Shown here in pieces: positions 28,643 through 40,462 of a stretch of 64,000 bases of DNA. Each line of letters opens with the position of its first letter. The stretch's first letter is position 1. The DNA lies in contig CH003264.1 of assembly GCA_000149265.1 (NCBI GenBank), forward strand, positions 790,503 to 854,502, read 5' to 3'. The notes beneath the pieces were generated by a model. The model was not told the DNA's origin. It ran no database searches and worked only from the letters and a program-made list of their open reading frames with translations. This DNA comes from Ciona savignyi (Eukaryota > Chordata > Ascidiacea > Phlebobranchia > Cionidae). A program made the translations under genes and the position numbers.

Positions 28643-31600
28643 TCAACTCGTTTTCTTCTTCTTTTGAACTGGTTCATCTGAAATAACAATTAGCAATTTG
28701 TTATCTCATATTGTGAATTGATTTGTCCAGGGGATAACGTCATCAGCCAACATATTTGAAAGTTTAAATTTAATTGGACACGCTTTCTCATGTGCTGCAA
28801 AAAAATGTCACTTACTACAGGAGATTCATGTTAAACACATTAAACAGTATCACAAAGGCATTTCTACACTAAAAAATAGAAAAAAATTGACGATACAGTA
28901 ATTACATCATTCATTTTCACACAAAAAAATACCTTGTCCCTAGCAATCTATAAGAATCTAGCATTATAGCAATTTCATACCTGGCATGAATTGTTTAAAT
29001 AATTTGCGTTTGTTATCAAATCTTTCTTGCTGTTCCAACCAAGTGGAATTCCGTTCGGTGAATAACTTGAGTGCGAAGTTTCGATGGACGTGTTTACCCC
29101 ACTGGTTGTTTGTTAGATCGTGTGGTGCTGTTTTGAAGAAAAGTGGGGGGGAATATTTTACATTTTACCCAAAAAAGCATAACGAAACACTTATAAATGT
29201 CCAACCAAATTGCTTAGTGAATTAGTGTATTGATTTTCAGCCAAACCGTTAGTAGAATAGGAATTGGTTGCCAGCTGGTCTGATGTGTCCTTGAGCAAGG
29301 CACTTAGCAGATATTGTCGAAGTCGATTAGTGAACTCTATAAAACTTTCTATTATACGCAACACATTGCAATAGCACTAGTTTCCAACGGTGGTTGCAAG
29401 GTTATCTGATAACTACCTGTGTGTAATACCACCTGTGCATTTTCCCATTCTTGGGGATAAAACATGAATATCCTGTCCCATTGATTTTATTTAAAAAAAT
29501 ATTTTGATATACTAATGACAAAAATCATTATATGAAAATGACATTAAATTTGAATAACCAATTAGATAACCCTAAAGCAACTATGTCCAAGTCATTTGCT
29601 TGTGTTAAGTTAAACAGGCGAGTGGAACAAGCGGATTATGGATATTTATGCAGAACATACACACTACAGCTGTATTGTTTGGCCAACAAAAAATCACCTG
29701 TTCCAATGCACTATTAATCTTACTTATGCACACAATCGAATTGTTAAAAAGATTACAATGCACAGATAATCAAACCACCCCAGTAGATAGCCCATGATTT
29801 ACAACAATGTAAAGATATCACATGCCCACTGTCAAGGTGATTGATACGAAGTAAGTGACAAAAATTAAGTCATAAATACCTAATGACTCTGCAATCGCAA
29901 CTTTAATTTTTAATGAAGATTGTCGCCAAATATTTTCCAACACGCGACTTCCATACTTGTCACAGGCTAGCTTGTGGAGGTCACTCTGTTAAGAAAATTA
30001 TTGTCATTATTTCATCAAAACTTTAAAATTCACAAAATAATTGTTAACGACAATTTGGGTTATAATAAAAAACTATTAAGTAACAAAAAGCTAACATAAA
30101 ATGCAAAAAGTTGTCCAATTGTTCAATTTATTTTTAATAAAATTAGTAAAAATTCATTTTCCTAGTTTTTAGTACAAAAAATAATAAAAATCCTAGAATT
30201 TACAATTTAATAAAAACAAAGCTAACCTTTACTTTTTCAACCAAGGAATTTTTCCTTTTTAACCGGACTTTTTCGGACGAAAACAAAATGTCCACTAGGT
30301 GACTCCCTGATGCATTGCATGCAAGCGCCACCAAGTGTTGAGACGGAATTTCAAGAAAACTTTTGACGACAACAAATTTTTTTTCAAATTTTAACAAAAT
30401 TTGTAAAAGAAGTGACCCATGGTAGGTGATGTTGCGTAACAATGGGATCTGTGATGACATAATAGGATATGAAACTATTAATTTTTGTTTTGCTTAAGGG
30501 GTCGGCAAAGTTTGCACTTAAAGAAAAATTTTAACCGATATTCCACAAAATAAAAATCACTGGGCACAAAACTTATAATATTTTTACTAATTTTACAATA
30601 AAAGGAAAACGACACTGTGTGAGATAAACAGGTGAGTGTTCTTCTGTTTCACTTATGCATGGGAATTAAACTTATTAAGCGCCCACTACAGTAGCAATAA
30701 AAGATCTGTATTAGAAAGATTGTAATAATCAATGATTGTTATACTTTCTCCAGATCAGTTTAGCTTGCACAAGGCGCTTAGCCGACATCTTCCTAACCTA
30801 GCGCATTAATGGGTTCTACCCAATTCAAGGAACGTCTGAATCATATATATTACACTGCAAAAGCTCCGGTAACCCGACGATGGGTGCGAGGTGATCTTAC
30901 AATTGCCCATGTGTTAGCCCCCCCTGGTTTCCCATTCACAAGGATAACACATGAATATCTAATATTCTAATAATGTATATATTACTGATATATACAATTT
31001 TCCAAACCTTGTTTGAGTCGATAGTGGAGGTTGGAAAATATTTTTCAAATGTTAAAAATCCGACCACCAGAGGGACAAGAAATATTTTCCTTTCATCAGT
31101 TTCACAATGAAGAGTCTGGAATATAACAAGTTTATACGGAATAATATACAAAATATGGTTTATACCAAATAATATACAAAATATGGTTTATACCGAATAA
31201 TATACAAAATATGGTTTATACCAAATAATATACAAAATATGGTTTATATCGAATAATATACAAAAAATATTCTTGGTACGATAATATCATGGGTTCAATA
31301 CTAATTCCGGTAAAAAAATAAAATATAAAGAGTCTGAAAAATTTCATGTTCAGTTAATGGTTGCCATTACTCTTATAAACTTATGCACTGAAAGAAAGCC
31401 AATTACATTGCTACTGTAAAGTGTAGGGTAACTATTTTGTCTTTTGTAATAAAAAGAACCCATATTCCCCTGTAGTACCTAATACTTTAACATAATGGAA
31501 CTTTAACTATATAGGTAAAATAAAGATGCTTTAATCACTATTACTTAAAAACGTAAAATAACCAAAATATTTCAGGGTATTCTCATGCCTCTATATATTT

Positions 31601-34600
31601 TATTTTGTAACATGAACAAACCTTTAATAAAGCTTTCACAAACTGGGATTGGTATTGACTGTGTTGGCAACATCGTTCTGCCACCTTGATCAATACCCCA
31701 TACTTTCCACTGGATACAACCGAACCCATTTCACTCATCAACTCCCCAAATATTTCTGCAAACTATGATTTCGATTTTAATTTTTTGTTTATATATGACA
31801 TCTTGGGTTAAAAACCAGACACTTGATACAAATACATTACTACTACCTAATATTACTGCTTAAAACACATGAGATAAAGATCATTAGTTTAGTGGGTTAG
31901 TGTGTCGCCTTTCAGTCAAATGGTTCAAGATTCGAAACTGGTCACTCACTAGTCAGTTATGCTCTTGGGCAAGGATTAATCAGTTTTATTAAAAAAATTG
32001 ATAAATGCCTGTGTGTTAATGCCCCTTGCGTTTTCCCACTCAGGGGGTTATAATATAACACAGGGTATCTTGAACTATAATTCCCCTGCCCAAAGTAAGC
32101 ATTTAAAATGGGGCATCGGACGGTTAAAATCAAAATATTGTGGGATCAAAACTCGCCGATAGCTAGTCGGTTTTGTCCTTGGGCAAAGTACTTAGTAGTT
32201 ACTTAAACTGAAAGTTTTGGCTTCCATAATGTGGACATAAGATAATCTACCCACAAATTTTCCTTATGTTGCCCAACCATGAGATAAAAATGACTATTTA
32301 ACCGAAATATATCAATAATGGTGTAAAACCTCAATCCTTTCGTTCTGTATCAGTTGTTGGATGACAAAATTCGCAACTGGGTGACAGGCCAGCTCCACTA
32401 ATTTATCGCCGGTAAAAATAGCGGAAATTTTTTTCAAAGTTTCGTCATTTCCAGAATTGATAAGTTGTTCAATAAGGTGACTTCCTGTGCGATCTTTTGC
32501 AAGAATTATCAACGTGCTGCAAGTTGTAAATAATTTTTCAACACATTTTTGTTAAAATATTAATATTTCTTAAAATACTTTTTAAATGCAGCGTTTGAAA
32601 AATTTGAAATTCGTATATACTTTTGCATATAAATAATAAAAACAATTTATATTAAAAAAGTTGAATATTTTTCAATTGTCTTTTTGTTATAAAATTCTAT
32701 ATGTTTGTGCGTGCATAAGCGATAGGTTCCCTGGTTATCTAATCACTTTTGGTACAACTCATACAAAGCAATTTAGTATTAACCAGATTGGATAAACCCT
32801 TTATGCTAATAATCTGGCGACAAAAAAAAACAAATAAAATATCCTTACCTGTCATCGCAAACTTTTAAAATCTTTCCACATAAAGATCCAATTAACGTTT
32901 CCGACCGAAGCGCACAAATTCGCAACAATATTGATACACTAGGTGTCCCACTTTGATGAGTTATGATTTCTATGGTAAGACGGACATTATTATATTCATG
33001 TTGTTTAATAGGTCTGAAATTATGCATATCGTTAACCTTTAAGTTTTACTTATATAAATTGACTGCCAACTTGCACTTCTACAAAAGAAAACGAGGAAAA
33101 TATGTAATCAACTAAGTAAACCAATCACAAGGTGACTAGGCTATTAAACAAGGATTTAAAAAAACACAATGTCACAAATAAACAGAACTTAAGAAAAAGG
33201 GCACACTAGGCGAGTAGCAAATTAAGACGCTACAATAACACAACCCATACTGTAAATCTAGCCCCAGCATGGGGTCAATGTTACTGTATTGAAAAATACT
33301 GGATTTATAGCTTTAAATTATAAAAATTTACAGCTTTAAACTATGNNNNNNNNNNNNNNNNNNNNNNNNNNNNNNNNNNNNNNNNNNNNNNNNNNNNNNN
33401 NNNNNNNNNNNNNNNNNNNNNNNNNNNNNNNNNNNNNNNNNNNNNCCTTTACATATAGTCTTTAATCTTGTAATTAAAAAGGGACTTTTGATAAACTTAA
33501 CAATATTGACAGCTAGGGATGTACAAACTAGAATATCTTGGTATTCTAGAATAGTTATTTCGAATCCAGAATATCGAATCCTATTCTATATTAAAAAGCA
33601 AACTCCAGTTAAAGTGGCAAGATCGTCAAAAATTCCTGCTTCAGCTGACTACCTCTTTGGCCAGTGTGATTACATACTTATAATCATAGGCGGCGACTTC
33701 AGTAAAATGTTGCCGTTGCGCGAAATTGTATGACGTCACAATCGGCCCTATGCCTCGAACTAACTGGGATAGAACTATGATACTAACGATTTACAAAGCT
33801 AAAAGATTAAGCCAGGAGTTTAAGTGTTTAATCTAACTACTTCCCCCGCTGAAATATTGCATGGTCGTTAATACGCAGCTCAGCGTCAACAATACGGAAA
33901 GAATATACCAAATATTTATGTGTCTGCAAGGGCTGTGCAAGAACCCAGATTCTTAAAACGGTTAACTGATCAAAGAAAAAAACGTTAACCGTTAACCGAT
34001 GTTAGCCTACTGTTCTCTCTAGCTAATACTTAGTAATGGAAAGAACATGGGGAAAACGGGAGTGCGTCAGTGGTCCTGTATATCTAGGTCAACGTAACCC
34101 TAGGTCAAACCGCCGATCAAAGCAATAAACACCGCTGGAAAAGCGGCACTGGAAAAGCGGCGCTGCGGTTAGACGATTTAATGTGATAATTATTTAAATG
34201 CGCAGGGAATTTTTTGCGTTATTATAAAACAGACATTGCGGCGCAACGGTGGAAGTCTGCGCGCTTATAATATCCATTGTAATCAACGCTGCTGCAATAT
34301 GTACAATGAAAATAAAAAGGAACTCCATGCAATTATAGTTTCTTAATGTGCAATGTATATTATTTCGAATCCAAATATTCGAAATAAACGTAATATTTGG
34401 ATTCGAATCCTACGGGATTCGAATCCGGAAGATTCGATATTCTAGTTTGTGCATCCCTAATCGACAGCACAATTTCAGGGGAAGCACCATATGATATAAT
34501 AGAATCCTTACGGGACTTTTATTTTAAGTATAATTTATTCACGATTTGAATTTTAGAAAATTTACTATTGTTCCGGGTATGGGACTTGATTGACAGCCAA

Positions 34601-37030
34601 ATTGCAAATTAAGTAACTAATGATGATTCATCTATATCAGCTATTCGGCTGTGTCTATAAGCAGGAAAAACAATCAGATGTTGCTTCAATCCAATTGGTA
34701 AAATCGTACAAAATTGATAGGATATGATAATCATGTGGGAAAACATATTGGGCATTATTACACGGGCAATCATTTAATGACTAAAGATACGGTCTACTAG
34801 CTAGCCGCAGTTTCAAATCTGCAACCTTTTGACTAAAAGATGATGCACTAACCCACCAAGCTAATCGGTCAGGTATTGATTACATAATCCCACTTTACTT
34901 TCACACGATCTTGTTATTTTGCATGCCTAGTAAAGGGTTAACACCTACAAATTTGTATCTATACTATCAATAGAAACAATATAACTTACCCACAAATTGC
35001 TGACGTTGCATTTTACAAATTATATCAATGAATAATTTCAACGAAGATATTTGGTCACATGTGGAAAGGGTGGTTTCAACTTCTAAATATTAAAAAAATA
35101 TTTATTATCTAAGCTTTATTATTTTTTAAATTAAAAACCTTTAATTTTTTTACAAAAATTGGAAAACAACATAAATATTCACTTACCAGCTGAAAATACA
35201 GCGCCACCGAGTGTCTCAATTACTGAACGAGTAACATGACTTGCATATTTATGCTTCAGCCATGTCGGTAAGTCTTCGCACAATATTTCCGCTACTTCTT
35301 CAATAGTTTTGTCCACTTCCGACCAAATTGTGTTAGCTGGGTCTGAATATAAAGAATTATTTAAGAATATAAAAACTTGGAATAATGTCAATAAACAATT
35401 CTAACTATCCGACCACTTAGTTTGGGGGGTTAGTGCCAAGGCACTTAGCAGACATTGCCTGAAACAAGTGAATTAATGGCTTTTACCAAATAGAAGTCCT
35501 GAATGTCTTAATTATACACACACAACAGTACAACAGCTCCAGTAACCCGAAGGCGAGCGGAAGGTAATCTGACGATTGCCTGTGTGTTAACGCCTGTTGT
35601 TTTTTCCCATTCACAGTTTTTGTTCACTACTAGGTTGATTTAACTTTACTAATTTCCAAAACCAAGGACACAAGTCATTTGCTAGTTTGTAGCTGGTTGC
35701 GATTTCGCCACCATTTGGTTGAATGTACTACCACAAGAAATAAGAAAAATGGCCAGTCTGAAAAGCTTTTTACAGAACTTTTTAAGCTTGTTGTTTATTT
35801 TCAAAATCTTAGGCATCCATACACCCTACTTTTTCAGACTTACTAACTGGCAAAACAATATAAAAACTATTTTCAAATCCACGAACCTTCTTTTTTAAGC
35901 AGGACAATTCTTTGTAAAGTTTTTTGCACTAGGTGGCATCCTTGTTGACTCTCTGCACTATCCTGTAAATCTTCCTTGTATGCCTGCGATATCATAATAA
36001 CTAATTTTATAAGGGTAGGAAAGGATATTTATAAATGTTTATCCCCGTAAATGGGAAAACCAAGGGGGTTAACACACAAGCAACCGTCAGATCACCTCAC
36101 GTCCACCGTCGGGTTACCGGAGCTATTTCAGTATGTTGTATATGATAGACACGTTCCTTTTATTCGGTAGAACCCAATAATCCGGTGGGTTCATGCAAGC
36201 CCGTAAAGTGCCTTGCTCAAGGACACAACCGACTAGCTACCGACCGGTTTCGCATCTGCAACCTTTCGATTAAAAGGCGACGCACTTAACCGCCAGACTA
36301 ACCAGTCGGACATAGCTAATAGGCTAACCAATCAAATGTTATAATGATAAGTTTGGTATCATAATAACGTAAGTAAGATCACAGTGATGTAATAAATACA
36401 ATGGTTTATTAAAAAGTTAGCTTGGCAGTTTAGTCTGTATCATCTTAGCCAAAAGATTGCAGGGTCCAAACTGGTCCACAGCGAATCAGTTGTCCTTGGG
36501 CAAGGCACTTAACGGACATTACCTGAACTCAGAGAAATGAAGGGTTCTACTCAATTAAAGGAACATGTGACTCATACACAACACACTACAATTGCTCTGG
36601 TAACCCAACGGTGGGTGTGAGGTGATCTTAAGAAAGTCTGTGTGTTAACCAATGAATATCCTATCCTAAAATGTTACAGGGAAGGAACAGCAAAAGATAG
36701 TCATCGCGTCCAAGTACCTAGATACTTAAACTAAACTTATAACAAAATCTTATCATATGGTTGTGTAACAAGTATATTTCGCTTGAGCGATATGATTAAC
36801 GGTACCTTGATAAGTTGCAGTAAATGTTTTGGACATGCCACCTCTACAAAGCCTTGCAGGACAAAACATGTTGATTTCATTAAACTAAGTTTAACTTCAC
36901 TCCCTCCGATTTCTTCAAAGAAATTTTCAATGAACACCATTTTCATTTCCTCGTTTTCAAAGCCATTTTTATATATGGAATCCGCTTGTCGTAAATATGA
37001 CACCGTGTTTGGGTCAAAACTCTTATTCAT
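28643..37030 (-). CDS. NOP9: Nucleolar protein 9 (pumilio-repeat ribosome biogenesis factor)
   Basis: RNA-binding factor for 40S subunit maturation in the nucleolus. Twelve exons join in phase to 545 codons plus stop: 36806-37030, 35887-35983, 35187-35342, 34990-35082, 32849-32969, 32330-32516, 31622-31762, 31008-31115, 30227-30448, 29880-29985, 28981-29127, 28643-28677. Start ATG at 37030; a stop lies in frame just upstream. The peptide follows the human protein throughout: DPNTVSYLRQADSIYK, then pumilio-like repeats such as SQQGCHLVQKTLQRIV, KYASHVTRSVIETLGG, DRTGSHLIEQL, HPVANFVIQQLIQ, HGSLLLQILLKF, ACNASGSHLVDILF, ACDKYGSRVLENIW and NNQWGKHVHRNFALKLF, and a lysine-rich end (VQKKKKTS). Human NOP9 is about 636 residues; the difference is mainly the short N-terminus. 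The assembly gap falls in intron 4. The donor of exon 6 (GTTTTA) is weak. Divergent from DNAJB9. Confidence 0.93.
29212..29476 (+). repeat. Family A SINE
   Basis: Head TTAGTGAATTAGTG at 29213, body GTCCTTGAGCAAGGCACTTA, tail ending GATAAAACATGAATATCC. NOP9 intron, antisense to the gene. Confidence 0.65.
30510..30690 (-). repeat. hAT-like short element (family C) fragment
   Basis: Shares with copies at 44435, 54060, 59505 and 63805 the blocks TTGCAAAAATATTATTAGTT and CTCACACAGTGTTGTTTTCC (here reversed: CACTGTGTGAGATAAACAGG). No coding capacity. Confidence 0.45.
30765..30957 (+). repeat. Family A SINE 3' part
   Basis: CACAAGGCGCTTAGCCGACA, GGGTTCTACCCAATTC, CCGACGATGGGTGCGAGG and tail near 30945. 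NOP9 intron. Confidence 0.65.
31135..31268. repeat. 28-bp minisatellite, about five copies
   Basis: Unit ATAATATACAAAATATGG plus TTTATACCRA repeats from about 31140 to 31266 with almost no change, in the NOP9 intron before exon 8. Confidence 0.75.
31886..32290 (+). repeat. Two family A SINE copies
   Basis: A copy at 31886-32067 (TTAGTTTAGTGGGTTAGTG head, AAGATTCGAAACTGGTC B box) with a deleted middle, and a fragment at about 32140-32285 (GATCAAAACTCGCCGATAGC onwards). NOP9 intron. Confidence 0.6.
33346..33445. other. Assembly gap (100 N)
   Basis: A run of exactly 100 N, the usual placeholder for a gap of unknown size, in NOP9 intron 4. No exon is missing from the NOP9 model here. Confidence 0.99.
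33514..34459. mobile_element. hAT-like non-autonomous DNA transposon
   Basis: The ends are inverted repeats: TAGGGATGTACAAACTAGAA on the left and the reverse complement of TAGGGATGCACAAACTAGAA on the right, extending into ATATCGAATC-type repeats (one mismatch in the first 20). The flanks ATTGACAGC (33505-33513) and ATCGACAGC (34460-34468) agree in 8 of 9 bases and look like a target-site duplication. hAT elements make 8-bp duplications and often begin YAGGGRTG. The 946-bp interior has no long open frame. Family assignment is inference. Confidence 0.65.
34718..34872 (-). repeat. Family A SINE, internally deleted
   Basis: Antisense tail GATAGGATATGATAATC at about 34718 runs straight into the antisense head region (CTAACCCACCAAGCTAATCG at 34848). 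NOP9 intron. Confidence 0.65.
35404..35620 (+). repeat. Family A SINE with short head
   Basis: Head remnant GACCACTTAGTTTGGGGGGT, body AAGGCACTTAGCAGACATTG, GTAACCCGAAGGCGAGCGG, tail TTTTTCCCATTCACAG. NOP9 intron 2. Confidence 0.6.
36013..36308 (-). repeat. Family A SINE, full length
   Basis: All blocks present from antisense tail (GGATATTTATAAATG) through CCACCGTCGGGTTACCGGAG, AACCCAATAATCCGGTGGG and AAGGACACAACCGACTAGC to the antisense head ending near 36308. A good copy for a consensus. Confidence 0.75.
36412..36665 (+). repeat. Family A SINE
   Basis: Head TTAGCTTGGCAGTTTAGTC, body GTTGTCCTTGGGCAAGGCAC, AACCCAACGGTGGGTGTGAG, end near 36662. NOP9 intron 1, in the opposite direction to the copy at 36013. 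Confidence 0.7.
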
Positions 37031-37766
37031 TGTGGTGCTCTAATCTAAAAATATAAAGCGTTATTAGCTAAGTGTTATCAACAAAAATAATAACAAATAG
37101 CAATGAACACTGGCTGACAGTTATTTCCACACATACACTTCTGACAGGATACTTCCCACAAGATTCGCATTGTAGATATTGATACAGACTAACCCGACAA
37201 CTCATTCTGTGCCTGTCGCTCCAATACATCAAGTTCGTTTAATACACGCCGCTGGGCGCTGGGTAAGTCGATTGTGACCTTAACCAAAAAACTTTATTGC
37301 CAAAACCGAATAAATATCTTTGGATTGAATTAAAACAGTAAAAACGTCTCAATACTTTCGATCATATACACAGCAATAGTCACGATAACCCGACAGTGAA
37401 CACGCTGTAACCGCACGATTGCCCAAGTAATAATTGAGTTTGTTTATTATCGCATTACAACTTATAGTCGTAAAGTTCCCGAACAAGCCGCTTAACGGAA
37501 GTTGGTTGAACCCAACGTTTAGCCTACGTCGGTTAACTAAAAACTAAAACTGTGGCATTGTCCTATACGCGTACCAATCTCTGTCACATGTCGTATTCTG
37601 AAGCACCAAATCTATTAAACCATTGCTCTCTTTTATCGGTATATACCATGTTTTGAAAGTAACCAGGCGGAACAAACATGTCGTGTCTTATAAAGTTAGA
37701 TAATTCAATATCTTCGTATTAACATTACTGTCTACTAAACTTTATCAAAAAAGTGTTTGGTCAATT
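37031..37766. promoter_or_regulatory. Shared 5' region of divergent NOP9 and DNAJB9
   Basis: The two start codons are 736 bases apart and point away from each other, with no repeat between them. An acceptor-like TATTTTTAG lies 14 bases before the NOP9 ATG. I found no clear TATA box for either gene and no good match to the ER-stress elements that control vertebrate DNAJB9. Confidence 0.5.
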
Positions 37767-40462
37767 ATGAAATATTCAAAGTTGACGCTTAGTTTTTATT
37801 TTTTTATAATTCTTTTTGCACTATGTGCCGTCGTATTGTGTTCGAGAGATTATTATAAAATACTGGGAGTTGATCGAAATGCTTCCGCCAAAGAAATCAA
37901 ATCGGCCTTCAGAAAGTTAGCTTTAAAATATCACCCGGATAAAAACAAAGAACCGGATGCAGAGGCAAAATTTAGAGACATTGCTGAAGGTTAGTTTGTT
38001 GTGATATTTATTTCAAATTAAATTGTAGGATAGGACATTCTTCATCCCTGTGAATGAAAAATTCAAGGGATGTAACACACAGGTAATCTCAAGATCACCT
38101 CGCGCCTACCGTCATGTTGCCGGAGCTATTGTGGTGTGTTATGCATGATTCAGACGTTTCTAATTTTGTACTTAAAAACTAATTTTATACCTTACAGATA
38201 AGTCTGATCTGTTAGTGTGGCGCCCTTCAGCCGAATCGTTAAAGATACAAAACTGGTCACTAGCTAGGCGGTTGTGTTCTTGACACTTAATGGACATTGC
38301 AGGCACCCGGTGGAATAATGGGTTCTACCAAGTTGTAAAAACGGGTAAATTAAACACAACACTGCAATAGCTGTGGTAACTCGACGGTGGATGCGAGGTA
38401 ATCTGGCGTTTTCCTGTGTGTTAACATCCCTTGCGTTTTCCCATTCATAAAAATAAACATAAATATCCTATCCTAGTTCAAAAAACGCTTTGTAGTAATT
38501 GAATATTAAATATTTTTTCAACAGCGTATGATGTTTTATCGAAAAAAGAAAAGCGTGAGCAGTATGATAGATATGGGGAGGACGGATTAAATGAAAATAT
38601 GGGCGGTGGTGGAGAAAATTTCCATGAGCATTTTAAAACACATTTCAATGTCCATGACTTCTTTAAAGATTTTGATGATATGTTTCAGGGGCACAAGAAG
38701 CAGCACAAAAAGTATTTTTTTTATTTCTCTAAATTGTTTCTAGCAGTAACATGTTTATGTAAATAACTAATCACTGTTCGTTTTGATGTCTGTTAATATG
38801 CTGTGATTTGTTTCATTTTCTAGTTTTTAATACTAGGGCAAAAAGTAAATAAAAACTAAGCTATATATCCATGTCTCAACCAAATTTTTATTTTAAAATA
38901 AAGATTGTTATTTTAGCCTTGTCTGTTCTTGTTATATATTATCAATATGTTGTTGATTACAGGGGTTTTGGTCAAGGTTTTAACGACTTCTTTGACACGT
39001 CAAGTTTGTTTAGCGATTTTCAAAATGACGCTGATCGTGCTTCAAGTTCATTTTTCCCCGAGTAAGTTCAATAATTTGCAGTTGCTCTTGTAAGCATATT
39101 GTCCGACTTATTAGCTTGGTGGGTAAGTGCTTCGCCTTTCAGCCAAGGTTACAAATTTAAAACTGGTTGTCAGGTAGTCGATTTGGTTCTTTGACAGTGA
39201 ACTTATTGAATATTGTCTGAACCCAGTGAAATGATGGGTTCTACTAAATTAAAGAAACGTCTTAATCATAGACACTGCTATAGCTCTGGTATCATTAACC
39301 CAACAGTGGTCACCAGGAAATCCGATGATTACCCATATGTTATCGCCCCTTGTGTTTCCCAACACAAAAAGGCGACACACTTATCTCCGAAGCTATGTAG
39401 TCGGATTACTTACATAGTCGAGGAGTCATTTTAACCCATCCCTAACATGGTGCATATGTATATGGATATGTGCTACATACACACGACACACCAAATAATG
39501 AATAAATGCTTTATGTTATGTTGTTGCAGAGTGTTATTTAGTGTTGCAACTGCTATTCCCAATCAGTAATATCATGTGTGTATCACTTACTTACAATGCC
39601 AGTAATATCATGTATGTCACTAATTACAATGTAAAACTTAAGTTTAGTTATTGAGTAATAAGAATACCATGCTAAAACCAATGTCTTTTTCATATCAGTT
39701 TTGATTCGTTTAATTTCCACGATGGCGGTGGTGGTTCACACTTTCATCATTCTTCCCATAGTTCTCATTCCCACAGTTCAAGTACACATGGACGAGGTAG
39801 GATTTTATTTTTAATATGGTTTGTTAAACTTAAGTTATTATTATATTGTAATAGGTTTGCAAATAATTAACAACTTTGTACCACAACTACTTTAAAGTAA
39901 CTTTTGTAATGAAATTAGGGATATTTATAAAACGTATTAAAAATGTATATTTTTTCCCAAGAATTAAACACAACATGTATCTATAACTAATATATATATA
40001 TATGCTGTATATATTAATATGTATTAAATGGTTTGTTATTAAATGTTTTATTTATATCTGATTTTATTGAAGAATTTGTTACATACTGACACTACATCCA
40101 ACCAATTAGCTTGGTTGGTTGTGTCCTTGGGCAAAGCACTTAACTTACATTGCGTAAACCTAGTGCAATAATGGGTTCTGCTAAATTGATTGTCCTAATC
40201 ATACACAAAAACTTGCTATGAATCCGATAATTGGGCGGTGGGCACAAAGTAATCTGACAAATGCCATGTGATAACACCCCTTGCATTTCCTATTCTTAAA
40301 GATAAACATGAATATCCTAATTTATCCCACCCCACATTTTACTACACATTTTTTAATCCTTTTTTACCAGGTGGGAGACAAAGCTGCAAAACAGTCACAA
40401 AAACGATCAACGGTGTAACCACCACGTACACAACTTGCACCACCAATTCCGATGAACTATAG
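37767..40462 (+). CDS. DNAJB9: DNAJB9-type ER J-domain co-chaperone (ERdj4)
   Basis: ER-lumen Hsp40 that serves BiP in folding and ER-associated degradation. Exons 37767-37989, 38525-38711, 38963-39061, 39699-39796 and 40371-40462 join in phase (1,2,2,1) to 232 codons plus stop; human DNAJB9 has 223 residues. Residues 1-26 form a signal peptide ([20 protein letters not shown]). The J domain follows directly: [20 protein letters not shown], with the HPD motif in [16 protein letters not shown], then [19 protein letters not shown] Gly/Phe-rich region ([16 protein letters not shown]) and a His/Ser-rich stretch ([18 protein letters not shown]) lead to the C-terminal signature [18 protein letters not shown], matching the human CRTVTQ...MVTTYTDC. 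The protein ends NSDEL, a possible ER-retrieval tetrapeptide that, as I recall it, human DNAJB9 lacks. Followed on the same strand by NAA10, 784 bases away. Confidence 0.93.
38027..38165 (-). repeat. Family A SINE 3' part
   Basis: Antisense tail and CCTACCGTCATGTTGCCGG, ending at a TGCATGATTCAGACG. DNAJB9 intron 1. Confidence 0.6.
38195..38475 (+). repeat. Family A SINE
   Basis: Head GATAAGTCTGATCTGTTAG, body GTTGTGTTCTTGACACTTAA, GGTAACTCGACGGTGGATGC, tail ATAAACATAAATATCCTATC. DNAJB9 intron 1. Confidence 0.7.
39102..39375 (+). repeat. Family A SINE
   Basis: Head CCGACTTATTAGCTTGGTGG at 39102, GGGTTCTACTAAATTAAAG, CCCAACAGTGGTCACCAGG. DNAJB9 intron 3. Confidence 0.7.
40103..40322 (+). repeat. 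Family A SINE without head
   Basis: Starts inside the tRNA-like part (AATTAGCTTGGTTGGTTGTG), then GTCCTTGGGCAAAGCACTTA and tail GATAAACATGAATATCCTAA. DNAJB9 intron 4. Confidence 0.65.

Noticed and set aside
37031-37766. ER-stress element (CCAAT-N9-CCACG) before DNAJB9
   Set aside because: A CCAAT is followed at the right distance by ATGTC, not CCACG, and no other match was seen on either strand.
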